DNA of 64,000 nt. Origin: Ignelater luminosus. Its lineage: Eukaryota; Arthropoda; Insecta; Coleoptera; Elateridae. Under the pieces are notes generated by a model. It was not told the origin of the DNA, ran no database searches, and saw only the letters and a program-made list of their open reading frames with translations. Location of the stretch: NCBI GenBank assembly GCA_011009095.1, contig VTPC01008310.1, positions 1 to 64,000 on the forward strand, read 5' to 3'. How positions within the stretch are numbered: position 1 is the stretch's first letter; every line of letters starts with the position of its first letter. Shown here in pieces: positions 1 through 10,207 of this stretch. Both the position numbers and the translations under genes were made by a program.

Positions 1-560
1 GTGTAATGTGTTATTTACACATTTAAGCGGAGTTTTAAGTGATATCGTGGAAAAAATGCTAATAATAATTAACCTGTGAAAGTTCACAGTAACATTCCAG
101 TAAGATATGTCTGTTCAAACAATAACAATTAATATTAAACAAATATGTGATGGTAATCAATGAAATATAAATTAACAATAATATACATGTGTCAATAAGA
201 AATTCCTAACAATAAAACTAGATATCAAATTGTTTTTGTAAATGTTTTAAATACATCAAAAATTTAAAAAGTAGGTTCTAAATAAGCAAGAACATGATAT
301 TTAAGTATAAAAATGCAAAAAACCAAAAAATCATAAAAACTTTACGTCAAATAATTCCGTTTACTATGATTCATGAACATTTAAAGAGAGATTGTTGATG
401 CTCACAATATTAATCAAAAGCATTAAAGTTAGAAATACGTTCCTTATTAATAACAACGCATATTCTTCGTTTTTTGTAATTCTTTCATAATTTTTATCTT
501 TTTACTTCGAACACATAATAGTCAAATTAACAGAAAAATGAACAATAAAACATTCTGGAA

Positions 561-610
561 AGTAACTAACGGGTGGTTAGTAAGTAACTAACGGGTAGTT
601 AGTAAGTAAT
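561..610. repeat. 22-bp tandem repeat, about 2.3 copies
   Basis: Two copies of a 22-bp unit start at 561 and 583 and differ at one base; a third begins at 605 and stops after about 6 bases. Each unit contains GTAACTAAC and GTTAGTA, so adjacent units also form a short imperfect inverted repeat. No function is evident. Confidence 0.85.
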
Positions 611-2064
611 TATTGTAGCTTTTTTTGTAAAATATTACAATATAAACTTTTTTCTCATTTCCCTAACATTGAATAAAATCTTTATCCAATAGTTATTTTT
701 CTTTATGTTTGTTTGTTTTGATATTACACATACACGATACATAGATTTCTAGCTATTTTAAAATAGTTTAACAGAGATAATATGCTACAACTACATGTAA
801 GCAGTTGCTGCAAGTGAACAAAGTATTGATTATGAAATGGTTTACGAAGTGATTTTGACAAATCTTAACACAAGTTATAAGTTAAACGAAAACAGCAGGT
901 AGATATTGAGGCACACACTTTTCACACCATGACTCATAAAGGTCCATCAGGTAAAGCACCTTTTTTCAATTGTTTATGCACCAGGATAATACGAATTATT
1001 TATAAGCATTAAATAAAATAATATAAAACAGCACTTCTTATATATACCGTACCTATAATTGCAGACAAATGAAGGTATTTCAGTCTAGGGACCATTCTTT
1101 TAAATTGCTGTCGTATGCCATGTGTCAGTATGAAAAAGTAATTTTTCTCTTAAAAGAATATATAAAATCCTAATAGCATCATTACGTAATGCTAATTTCA
1201 CACATGTAAACAAAATAATAATAATAATAAATAAATAAAACAAAATAATCCAAAACTTAAAAAAAATAATATCAGAAAATACTGGAAAAATTGGGATTTG
1301 ATTCGGGGTTTTTGGTTTTAGAAGGGAACACTCTTCTCACTAGTCTGTTGAGACTTATATACTAATACCTACTTGTGACATTTCTGCAACGCGACCCTTT
1401 TTTCGTTAATTAGCCACGGAAACATTGTATAAATTGATTGTATACATATTAAAAAAAATTCTAGGCATATTTTTGATACTTTACTTTATTTTACAAAAAA
1501 AAAGATTTTTTTTTACTAAAACATAAAACTGACACAATTTATTTCTAATTTCACAACTTATTCTTCTACACTCATAAATCTCGCCATCATTTAGTTGTGT
1601 CTGAATTATCTGTTTATTACTTATCACGTAATACTGTCGCTTTACTATAAAATTCCTTATTTAATTTTAAAAAAATATCAAATTAAAAATATAACTTAAT
1701 TCGGTCCTGATAAATCTAGGCAACCCGACAAACACATCAGATACGACCGGTTACCTACCTAACAGACGCTGTTCAATTTAATCTGTCCAACGCTGTTCAT
1801 ACCAAAACTTTTAACAAATGAAGACAATGCGATTAACAGAGGAGAGAATAGAAATATTGATAATGATCAGCTGTGATGGACAAACGCAAACTTGATTTTT
1901 TTAAATTTAATTTAAATCAAGCATACTAGATTTAAAGAGTTGAAATACCATTTAAATGTTTTAAATTTTCTAAGCAAAAAAAAAATAATATCTCCGAAAA
2001 GCGTAAGCAAATTTGAAAAATAATCTGCAAACATTTCGGGGTTGCCATTTAAAAAAAATATAGA

Positions 2065-2095
2065 TGACGTCATTGGTCAAATAATTATGACGTCA
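2065..2095. promoter_or_regulatory. Two CRE palindromes with inverted CCAAT box
   Basis: The full 8-bp cAMP-response-element palindrome TGACGTCA occurs at 2065-2072 and again at 2088-2095, 23 bp apart start to start. ATTGG, an inverted CCAAT box, follows the first directly at 2072-2076. CREB/ATF-type bZIP factors bind this palindrome and CCAAT boxes bind NF-Y. The grouping resembles a proximal promoter or enhancer. No start site is visible, and the target gene is unknown (possibly one to the left of the window). Confidence 0.5.
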
Positions 2096-2681
2096 TAATT
2101 TTCTTTTCGAAATATTTTCAAGTTATTGAATTTGTTCCATACTTAATCAGCACACCGTATATTTAATTTAAAAATATTTCTTGCATTTTTCAATTTCTTG
2201 AAGCAATCATTTCAATAAAGTTTGTTTCAATGTTTTATTGCAGCTAACTTTAAAAGATAAAATTCTCGTCTTCTTTTGCAGCATCAATAAAAACCATCAT
2301 TGTCCTTTTCATGCTCTTAATTTTGAAACCTCAACTTTAATAATTATGCGAACGCTGATGAAACAATACAATTACATTTTAAGTATTTTATTGAATATAA
2401 AATAAATATAGTAAACATTATTTTGTAGGTTATTACATTATGCAAATCCTCAACTATAATAGAAAAAAATGAAACACATAGATACACATATATTTTCAAA
2501 GCATGTTAAAAGAAACCTCACAATTTTGATTTTAATAACAAAGTCTTAGTAACTTAATTCACAAATTATTGTAAAAAATTAAGACAAAGTAACTCATGTT
2601 TATTAAGTAGTGTCACTCAATGCAACACTTCAGAATTCAAACACAAAACTATCAAATTACAATTACAAAAAATCACTTTAT

Positions 2682-4160
2682 TTAAGGGAATCCATCATCA
2701 TCTTCTTCAGCCATCTCTTTTGCTAATTCTAAATCTTGCTGTTCACGTTCTCTTCGTTCTTCAGCAGATTCCAATTCCTTACCATAAGCTTTAGGTGGGT
2801 ATCGCATAGCTTTTACACTTTGATTATGCAAATCCAAACAGAACGCAATACGTTGATGGAAAGCATTTTGTGGCTCTTTTGTGCAATAAATATCAGAACT
2901 TTCTTTGCTGCGCATGTAACCTCCTTCTGGATCTAAAGTAGCTTCAATCACACCATCTCTTATTGCTTTTGCAACAATAAATTCTGCGTCTTCTGCCGAA
3001 TCCAAACCCAGTTTACGTGCAATATCTTGGGGAGATATTCTAGAATATGATAATCCAATCGAACGAATTGCTGTTTTAATCACATTATGTCGCAAACGTA
3101 ATATTAAAGTGAAAGTATGATCTTGCCGAAATTGTGGACCAAAATTTTCTAAAACTTCTCCAAAACGTTGTAAATTACCCATACGTACTGCTTGGGTTAA
3201 TTGGAAGTATGGAGCAAGGGAACGTCGCATGCTCGCTTGTCTAAAGATCTGACGTTCCGGTATATCACCTAACAGTAGCTCTACTACCACTAACAAAGTT
3301 TGTACGGTTTGTCTAAATCCCACAGCTGCAGTCTGTGGTGCTTTACGCAATGCTTGCACAAGATGTTTATGTGCTACACTATATTCGAGACGAGCAGCTT
3401 TTATTCTACCTAAATAATATAAAAATCTTGCCCATTCATTATTACTTGCAGTTTCTGGGAATACACATTTACTTACTAATTTATCAGCTTGATCATAAAG
3501 AGAATAGTGTAAGTAATTGCGTAATAAACAATTAACAAGTACAGCTTGACCCTCAAAATCATTTCTTAACGTGGCCGTTCGCAAACGGGCATGTAAGAAA
3601 CCACGAATAGAATCAAATTTTTTTGTAAGTTCAGCTACTCGTGAATGATAGAAGTAACATTTTGCAGCAATGAGATCTAAAGTACGACGATTTTGTCCAG
3701 TAATCTTTGTCATAAGTGCTTGTGAACATCGTGTTGCTTCTTCTAACTTGTTAGTATCAATCAAACGAACTAAAGTTAATAAATGTATATAAGCATCTAC
3801 CTCTGGAACAGGTGTTTTAATTGCCGATCGAGTTCTTGTCGTTGGATCAACATCACCTACAGCGGCAGGTTCTTCAACAAAACTCAACAAAGCTTCTCGT
3901 TCAACTTGGGGATATATTTGATTAACAAGTCCCCGCAATACAACCCCGTTCAACTTCTTTCTTGTGGTAGGTAAACTACGCAAAACACGAGAAATAAAAC
4001 GATTTTCTTTGTTTGAAACAGCTTTTTCTATTTGTCTGGCATGCTCGCGAATTTCTAACAAACTTTGCAAGTCAGCATCCCGTTTACTATCTCCTGCTTC
4101 TAAACCTGGTGGACTATCGGCATTTTTCATCTCAACATCCGTAGACTCGGTCGTAACCAT
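2682..4160 (-). CDS. Rpn3: 26S proteasome regulatory subunit Rpn3 (PSMD3)
   Basis: This is a complete single-exon ORF of 492 residues, a usual length for Rpn3/PSMD3. Rpn3 is a non-ATPase, PCI-domain subunit of the lid of the 19S regulatory particle, which helps position the deubiquitinase for degradation of ubiquitinated proteins in cytosol and nucleus. Visible parts are an acidic N-terminus ([11 protein letters not shown]), a helical-repeat body, and a PCI winged helix around residues 365-425 containing [20 protein letters not shown]. After it comes a conserved tail with [20 protein letters not shown], ending in a charged helix and the acidic EEDDDGFP typical of the family. I chose the ATG at 4158-4160: an in-frame ATG 14 codons upstream adds a hydrophobic non-conserved stretch. 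The TAA overlaps a possible AATAAA. It points left, away from CadN. The lack of introns is noted; the intact frame argues against a dead retrocopy. Confidence 0.97.
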   Translation of the reverse strand: MVTTESTDVEMKNADSPPGLEAGDSKRDADLQSLLEIREHARQIEKAVSNKENRFISRVLRSLPTTRKKLNGVVLRGLVNQIYPQVEREALLSFVEEPAAVGDVDPTTRTRSAIKTPVPEVDAYIHLLTLVRLIDTNKLEEATRCSQALMTKITGQNRRTLDLIAAKCYFYHSRVAELTKKFDSIRGFLHARLRTATLRNDFEGQAVLVNCLLRNYLHYSLYDQADKLVSKCVFPETASNNEWARFLYYLGRIKAARLEYSVAHKHLVQALRKAPQTAAVGFRQTVQTLLVVVELLLGDIPERQIFRQASMRRSLAPYFQLTQAVRMGNLQRFGEVLENFGPQFRQDHTFTLILRLRHNVIKTAIRSIGLSYSRISPQDIARKLGLDSAEDAEFIVAKAIRDGVIEATLDPEGGYMRSKESSDIYCTKEPQNAFHQRIAFCLDLHNQSVKAMRYPPKAYGKELESAEERREREQQDLELAKEMAEEDDDGFP

Positions 4161-4353
4161 TTTTAAGAATAAATTTATTTTATACTCACAGAAAACTAAC
4201 ACACAACAAAATTAACAGTACTGGTCAAATGACAACCATGACAATTTCAATTCTTCAATTTTTGCCGTGTAATAAACCACAGATCACAACCTACTTTTAC
4301 AAATTAGTTGAATAAATAACCCTGTTTTACCTACAAATCCACAAAGTTTTGCA

Positions 4354-4365
4354 GCGCCATCTAGT
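4354..4365. promoter_or_regulatory. CTCF-like motif near the Rpn3 promoter
   Basis: GCGCCATCTAGT on the plus strand reads ACTAGATGGCGC on the minus strand, close to the AG(A/G)(T/G)GGCGC core bound by insect CTCF. It lies about 200 bp upstream of the Rpn3 start codon, a common place for insulator proteins at housekeeping promoters. Short motif matches occur by chance, so this is only a candidate. Confidence 0.3.
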
Positions 4366-4884
4366 AAGAATTACCTCCTTATTTTTATTTTCAGAAATAT
4401 AATTATCAACCAAATAATAAAACGGGATAGTCTGTATAAAATCACGTTATTTATTCTTAATTTTTTATTATGTGTATTCCTAAAATTTTTTTATTTATTT
4501 TAAAAATTGCTTTTTAATCTCAACTCTAGATAAGAACCATACTAAAAGAAACCTGCTTTAAACCAGTGACGTACCAACGGAAAAATCAACAAAAAAAGAA
4601 TTAAAATTCTAAAAATTCTTTAATATATTACGATAAAAGAGAAGCCGTCAATAATATAATCAGAACTTGTGATTAACATCTTTCTTGAGTTATTTACTCT
4701 AAAGATGATTTAGTAATTAAATAAAGTTATTTTAATTTACTTAAATTTTAAATTAACTTGGCTGTAATATTTTATTTCTAGATTCTAGAATATTGGCTTT
4801 TAGAAATATCATAAGATAAATAATCACTGATTGAAAAATGAAAACCACCAATTATTCCGTGATGGGCCAGCAGATATGTTACTG

Positions 4885-4901
4885 TGGGTCAGTGTGACCC
4901 A
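4885..4901. promoter_or_regulatory. Perfect GGGTCA-n3-TGACCC palindrome
   Basis: The sequence is a perfect 17-bp palindrome around a 3-bp centre: TGGGTCA GTG TGACCCA. Two nuclear-receptor half-sites in inverted orientation with a 3-bp spacer match the estrogen-response-element geometry (GGTCAnnnTGACC). In insects the candidate binders would be ERR-type receptors. Ecdysone response elements normally have a 1-bp spacer, so EcR/USP is less likely. The site stands about 725 bp upstream of the Rpn3 start codon and 1.55 kb before the first visible exon of the plus-strand gene. Confidence 0.4.
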
Positions 4902-5360
4902 GGGCCCTTAGTAGACGCGCAACCGTTTTCAAATAAACCAAATTAATCCAAATAACCCTGCCACGTAATCTACATTATTAAATCAGAATAAATTATGAAG
5001 CAAGTTTTTAAAAACACCTTTAATAGCGCACCAATGCATTAACAATTACTTTTCACTAAAATCTATATTCTAATAACCTAAAACTTATAAACTACCTAAC
5101 GTTTAAATTCGTCAGATTTGATGTGCGCCTATAGCAGAAAGAAAATCGCTATTGTGCTCAATTTTTGCGATCATCTTTTGTTTGGTGTCGCTACTTTATC
5201 TCACATCAACTAACTTTGGCCCGAACTGAATTGTATAAATGTTTCTCGACAACACAACGGAAAGAGATAAACTGGTAAACTCTCAAACTCTTAAACATAT
5301 GATTTTGCATTTCTGGCAACCATGAAGGATAGTACCAAATAAATGCAATCAGATCAATTT

Positions 5361-5722
5361 AAAACATCTGGAAATGCAAAGCATAACCACAACGAACTCC
5401 TGTTTTGTTACTTTTTTTTAAACTTTGGCGGCCATTTTGAACATGTGATATCAAAAAACCAAAAGTATACGTTTCTCTTATTTTTTGATGTAGAATACAA
5501 TTCTAAAGTAAAAAAAAAATTAAAAATTTTCCAATTTTCGGCGACTATGTCCCGAAGAGTTATCAAAAAACGAACATACCACGTAGTCTTTAGTTTTTGA
5601 TGTAGAATCCAATTCTGAAGTCAAGATTTCAGAATTTGACAAAAATGCGGACAGACATACCGACAGACAGACAGACAGACAGACTTAGCAAATTCAGTAA
5701 CGACTCCTTCGGAGTTCGTTGA
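5361..5722. repeat. Dispersed repeat, copy A, with GACA microsatellite and terminal hairpin
   Basis: This copy shares long stretches with 30646-30877: a start AAAACATCT followed by GCAAAGCATAACCACAACGA, a middle with GGCGGCCATTTTGA, and an end with CGGACAGACA, then AAATTCAGTAACGACTC and GGAGTTCGTT. It contains a (GACA)n run at 5662-5684. The end AACGACTCC-TTC-GGAGTTCGTT can fold into a hairpin, and AACGAACTCC near the start is the exact reverse complement of that last arm. An inner segment (GATGTAGAATnCAATTCT) occurs twice. It looks like a non-autonomous mobile element (MITE or Helitron-like); no protein is encoded. Confidence 0.75.
5662..5684. repeat. (GACA)n microsatellite
   Basis: About 5.75 perfect GACA units inside dispersed repeat copy A. 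Copy B has a shorter, interrupted run at the equivalent place, so the microsatellite belongs to the element. Confidence 0.9.
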
Positions 5723-6451
5723 AAATTAAAAGTGCTCTACTAATAACTTATTTTCTGGATTCTTTTTCAGTAACTGGTAGAATCAGTTAATAAAAACTAG
5801 TTAAAACTTCAACGAAGCCTATGTTTGACAAAATTTTCGCGTTTGTCACAATTCTTAACAAGTTTCCACAAAAATCCTAGTCCTCCTTGTTTAGAAAAGC
5901 TAGCGTCGCCACTATGGGTTCTTGATTTCTTTATATTCATGCGTATATCATGAAACTGAAGTTTTGGAGAGAATTGTGGAGAAAACAGTCCGACTTTGGG
6001 CCATCGAAAGATGGTCTAAGATCGGGCTTCTTCTTCCTTTCTTCTAAGAGCTAGAAATTCCCAAGCTGGTCTCATTAGATGGGATACTACTTATACGAAA
6101 ATTTGAGTTTGCCTCAGGGCACACTAAGTTCTGAAACCGTCCTTGTAACTTCACCGTCGTGGCAACAGTGTGTTCATTGTCACACTAGTTTTTGAAATTC
6201 TTGTTCTAGAAATCTCATTTTTTAAAGGGGGTTAAGCTCCAGAACCTTGTGTTAGCAGGGTAGAGATCCACTGTTTCTCTTGTTATGAGATACTTTCTTT
6301 TTTATCCGTTTGATAATTATAGTTATTTCACGTTCAATCAAGCGGATTCTTGTCTATTATGTTCTCATGGACCGTGCTATTCATTATTGTTTTGTATTTA
6401 AACCCTAACCTGAATTCGTTTGTGTAAAATAAGTTAATTTCTTTCTTTCAG

Positions 6452-6612
6452 TGAATGTGATAATTTACGGACCGGATAACAGTTCCTGCATTCTGGGGGA
6501 ACGCGGAGAGCCTGACGTAGCAAAACCAATCGAGACGCGACGAGTGCACGGTCTTCCCGCCGCTGAGGTTACTTCGATTCTTGTGAATGAAAAGAAAACC
6601 CTTTATAAAGGG
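6452..6612 (+). CDS. Exon of an unrecognised small plus-strand gene (first visible exon)
   Basis: This open stretch of 161 bp lies between a strong polypyrimidine-AG acceptor (TTTCTTTCTTTCAG, AG at 6450-6451) and the donor GGG|GTAAGT at 6613. Its first two bases (TG) complete a codon; if the upstream exon ends in A this is ATG and gives MNVIIYGPDNSSCILG. Otherwise the 53 codons continue an earlier frame. The peptide includes GERGEPDVAKPIETRRVHG and VTSILVNEKKTLYKG. It is richer in G+C and CpG than the sequence around it and keeps frame into two further exons at 7222 and 8177. I do not recognise the family. There is no signal peptide or membrane segment in the visible part. The initiator exon has not been found. 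Confidence 0.6.
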
Positions 6613-7221
6613 GTAAGTTATCTTCATTTCTTGCATCCCCTGTGCCCTCAATTCTAATTGTTGTTCTTTGTCTCCAGTTTTTTGGTTAGATTCCAGAAGG
6701 TTTAATTCTGGTAATAATCGTTATACAAGAATTCTTCACGTGAGTTCCATAGAGATCTATTGGTAACCAGAAGTACTATATTTAGTATTATCAATGATTG
6801 CTAAGAATGGAGTCGTTTCCACTGGACCAGAAGAGGTTGTGGCCAGGGGCACTTAATCTAGAAGATTTCATACTCAAATTTCATAGTAAAACAATAAAAC
6901 AATTTTTTTGGCTCCAAACTTTAAGAAATTTTTTTGTAATTCAGTAACCAAAAGTTCACTTACTTTTTTTACATTCGATTAATTATATAATGTTTTTTTT
7001 GATTGAATCCTTCAAAGTTAAGCTAGTTAATGAGTATTTTTTTATGATTCCTCCCCTTTTGTAATTATTACATTTAATTATCATTCTATATACTCTGATT
7101 TGACTTTACTGTACCTTAACATAATTCTATTTAAAGAGTTTGTCTCGTTATAACGTTTTTGACTTTTCGGATTTTCCTTGAGGTTACTCTTTAACTTTAT
7201 TCCGTAAGATTATTTTGACAG
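6613..7221 (+). other. Intron of the unrecognised plus-strand gene
   Basis: A GT-AG intron of 609 bp, donor GTAAGT at 6613, acceptor TTTTGACAG ending at 7221. It is AT-rich and T-rich on the plus strand, and I see nothing else in it. Confidence 0.5.
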
Positions 7222-7261
7222 TCTGCAGCTTCCGATCGGAACCCGTTTTCGAAGATGTATG
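7222..7261 (+). CDS. Second visible exon of the unrecognised plus-strand gene
   Basis: A 40-bp micro-exon between acceptor TTTTGACAG and donor ATG|GTAAGA. It reads on in frame from the 6452-6612 exon as SAASDRNPFSKMY plus the first base of a glycine codon. The lone GC-rich island in an AT-rich run, with consensus splice sites on both sides and a matching phase (0 in, 1 out), is the support for this exon. Confidence 0.55.
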
Positions 7262-8176
7262 GTAAGATCTTTTACTTCAATGATTATTCGAAACTCGCCT
7301 TGATTATATATAATTTTTTATTTAACTTTAAACTTAATTTGACTTACACTTGAATTAATTACAAATTTATGTTTTCCAAATTTTTTTAAATTAATTAGTA
7401 AAGTTTTCAGAAATTCCTATAAATCTTTAAATTCTTTTATTTTCCTTGATCCTTTTAATACATAGCTTTTGAACAGATTTAGATTAACAGCCGAGTGTAC
7501 CTTAAGATAACAACTGTTTGCAAGTTTTCTAGCTTAACCTTGGATTTATTCCATGTCAATATTCAATGTTTCTTTGAATTAAATTTTGTTTTGTATTCAA
7601 CTTAATCTTCTTGTAGTTTCAAAATTTGAGATTTAATTAGCGTTATGAATTATGAATTATTAAACTACTTGCGCTTTTGGGTTTAATATTGTGCTATTAG
7701 AAGTTGTTAATATTTTTTTATTAGTTAAGGTTTAATAACTTTGTCATTTTATAATTAACAATTCTTATTCTTATAAATTTCAATCTACACGTTGATTACT
7801 AGCTTCAGATTAGTATAAAAAAATATGCTCAAATGATTTTTTGTTAAAAGATTTATCCAAAATGTTAAAACTTATCAAAAGAAAAAACTGCAACATTGAC
7901 TTTGATTCTCTCATAGTTTAACATGACATTAAGTTTATAAGTACTAAATAATCAAGCTAGTCACATAAAACCACTGTTACTGTGAGAAATTTATTTTTAT
8001 TAAACACTAATTTGCAATAAACTTTTGTTAAACCAAAAATGGAAATGATAAAGTAACTTGCCAGAATGATTTGTCATTTCATTGTACATCCTACATAATA
8101 CTGGAAATTAAATTAAATAAATAATTAAATTGTAGTAAATAAATATTAAAAATGATTTAACATTTTCTTTTACTAG
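7262..8176 (+). other. Intron of the unrecognised plus-strand gene
   Basis: A presumed intron of 915 bp from GTAAGA at 7262 to TTTTCTTTTACTAG ending at 8176. It is AT-rich with many T runs, and nothing else is recognised in it. Confidence 0.4.
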
Positions 8177-8202
8177 GGACTGACCATACAGGGTCATTTT
8201 AG
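8177..8202 (+). CDS. Candidate last coding exon of the unrecognised plus-strand gene
   Basis: After the acceptor TTTTCTTTTACTAG the sequence supplies the two bases that complete the phase-1 codon (G|GG, Gly), then reads TDHTGSF and stops at TAG 8200-8202. The resulting C-terminus is SKMYGTDHTGSF. A plus-strand AATAAA at 8592-8597 could end the transcript. This is the least certain of the three exons because only eight codons support it. A different downstream exon is possible. Confidence 0.4.
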
Positions 8203-10094
8203 TGTACAATTCTGTCACTTATGAAGAACATTATGTCTGGTAATACGGCAAGACTAGCTTATATAACTCGCTGGGTACCTACCGATAAGGACAGCATGAG
8301 CAACACTGAGGACTTTTTATCCTATTAGCGAATAGCTGAAACTGTTAAGAAATATATTGTGGCGTGGTTGTTACCATTCTCAAAGGATATCAGCAGATTC
8401 TGAATTCTACATAAATGCAAATGATATTAGGACATTTAGTTGAGGATATAATCAAGATTAACAATTCTCCATGTGCTAATTTTACAGAAGTTTAGTAACA
8501 AATGTGAGCAATTTCCTGGGGTGTATTGCATCAAGATCACTTTTTTGCTTTTGTTTAATCTGTGTATTTGGCTTGAATCGACTGTTGCAATAATAAATGC
8601 ATCTATGAAAAATGATTTAATAAGTTGCTGCAACTATCTATAGTTCTAGAAGATTATCTAGGGATTCTGGAGGGATTGGCAAATTCTGCATCTGTACATT
8701 CTGCAGGAGTTTAACAGATTGTCACCTCAATAGTACAAGGATGTATGTAATTATTGTAATTGTAATTCCAGGAAAAACAACTTGAAATTGAAAACTTATA
8801 GTATGTACAACTTTGTTAATATTTGGGGTGACAAACTGTAAACAGTATCCTGGAGCAGACACTGAACCAGGTGCGATTTGCTCCAGCAAGTCCCCATCTC
8901 CAATCTGTTTACTATCCCATGATTGCTATACTGGATCAGTTGGTTAATCAATTTTTATTCATGGTTTGCCCAGCTAATGTATACCATAAATTCTTGTTTA
9001 TTTTGGTTTTTTGTAAGAAAATAATAACATTTATTATAATTATTTATTGAAACTTATAAAGTGATAAAGATTATTATGAAAACTTGAAATGTACGAAGTA
9101 ACAATGTTCAGGTGTAAATGAAAAAATGCGATACATTAAAATTCTATATTTAATAAAATTCCATCAAATAAAAAATATCTTGTACAAATAAAAATTTGAT
9201 GATGTTCTACAATATTTTTTAATAATCTCAACAAATTGTAACATCATCGTCACTAGAAAACACTCGAACTTAATAAATGAATGACAAATGAGGTATGGAC
9301 AAATGGATCGCTGTTGAGTGTTACAATGGTGCTAAGTGCTAATAATATAAATATTAAGTATACATCTTTAAATAATCCACAAGTGCAAACACATAATATA
9401 TTATTACACAGCATTCAAGAATTATTACATTTATAAGTTACGAGTAATTGGCACTGGCTCTCCCATTGTCTGCAATCTGCACGCACGCATTCATTCAAAA
9501 CTATATACATACCTACAACACTGAAAACCCTAGTGAGCTGACAAATTATAAAAAGAGTCCCATTTAATATGGCAACAGGTTAGGCATTGTACTGCATCAG
9601 TGTGCAGTACGGATACGTATTATTATATACAATTAAAATCCACAAGTTCACATTTATTCAGGCACCCGCACTCAACACCCACAAAATTACCTAATCTACA
9701 CTGTAATTTGACCTAGAATGTAGTGACTTGCTATGACTACATTGCTCATAGGAATACTGGCTTTAACAATACATGACAAATGGTACTCGGTGTGCATATC
9801 TTTTAAGTTCTGCAGTGCATATGGTGATCACAGAAGTTTCCTTAATTCAAAGATGTTGAAATAAATTGCTCGTTTTGGAAATGCTTAGACTATCATAAAG
9901 AAAATGTGGTGAACATTAAAAGGCATGGCAGTGAATTTAGATGAATAGGCTTTTAGGAAACTTCACAGACACCCTGCAGAAGTTTTCTACGATTAATGCA
10001 GTACTTAAAACTGCCAACAGTCTTATGAAACACGTGTTAACACGCGAGAAGCTTATACGATGGAGAAATGTGCCTTTTGTCAGCGTTCACCACT
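8203..10094. other. Region between two converging 3' ends
   Basis: The small plus-strand gene ends at 8202 and CadN (minus) ends at 10095, so this stretch should hold both 3' UTRs. A plus-strand AATAAA lies at 8592-8597. On the minus strand AATAAA occurs at 9653-9658, about 440 nt past the CadN stop, and again near 9040. A plus-strand ORF at 9941-10219 runs antisense through the last CadN exon and is a shadow. No other gene is seen. Confidence 0.5.
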
Positions 10095-10207
10095 TTATTC
10101 TTCATCTTGTTCAGTCTCTTCTCCTGGTCCATACATATCTGCCAGTTTGTCAAATCGAGGACCCCAGGCACCTAAATAGTCATATTCGTGCGCTTCATCA
10201 TCTGTCC
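10095..10207 (-). CDS. CadN: CadN last coding exon, beta-catenin-binding end
   Basis: It begins after acceptor TTTATATAG, completes a split glycine codon, and encodes [18 protein letters not shown], then DKLADMYG and an acidic end EETEQDEE before TAA at 10095-10097. [19 protein letters not shown] is the C-terminal part of the Armadillo/beta-catenin-binding region of classic cadherins. The stop codon overlaps an AATAAA. The tail after MYG is short and acidic and looks less conserved. Confidence 0.95.

Larger units (their letters stand above)
1..2681. other. Intergenic region left of Rpn3
   Basis: This stretch is AT-rich and has no open reading frame with coding character. It lies downstream of the Rpn3 stop, so its right end contains the Rpn3 3' UTR; a minus-strand AATAAA is seen at 2599-2604 and another overlaps the stop at 2678-2683. 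Notable contents are a 22-bp tandem repeat at 561-610, short ATA/AAAT runs near 1216-1240, and two perfect CRE palindromes with an inverted CCAAT box near 2065-2095. The CRE/CCAAT group could belong to a gene off the left edge; this is inference. Confidence 0.6.
4161..6451. other. Rpn3 promoter side and intergenic region
   Basis: This stretch lies upstream of Rpn3 (minus) and upstream of the small plus-strand gene, so it should contain the Rpn3 promoter and possibly the missing 5' exon of the plus-strand gene. Contents are a CTCF-like motif at 4354-4365, a 17-bp palindrome at 4885-4901 and a dispersed repeat at 5361-5722. No open frame with coding character is seen. The sequence CATCTA|GTAAGA around 4360 would fit a splice donor of a 5' UTR exon ending in A, which would complete an ATG at the 6452 acceptor; this is speculative. 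Confidence 0.5.

Noticed and set aside
4161-4202. 14-codon N-terminal extension of Rpn3 (MLVFCEY...)
   Set aside because: Hydrophobic, AT-rich and unlike the acidic start expected; the ATG at 4158-4160 fits better.
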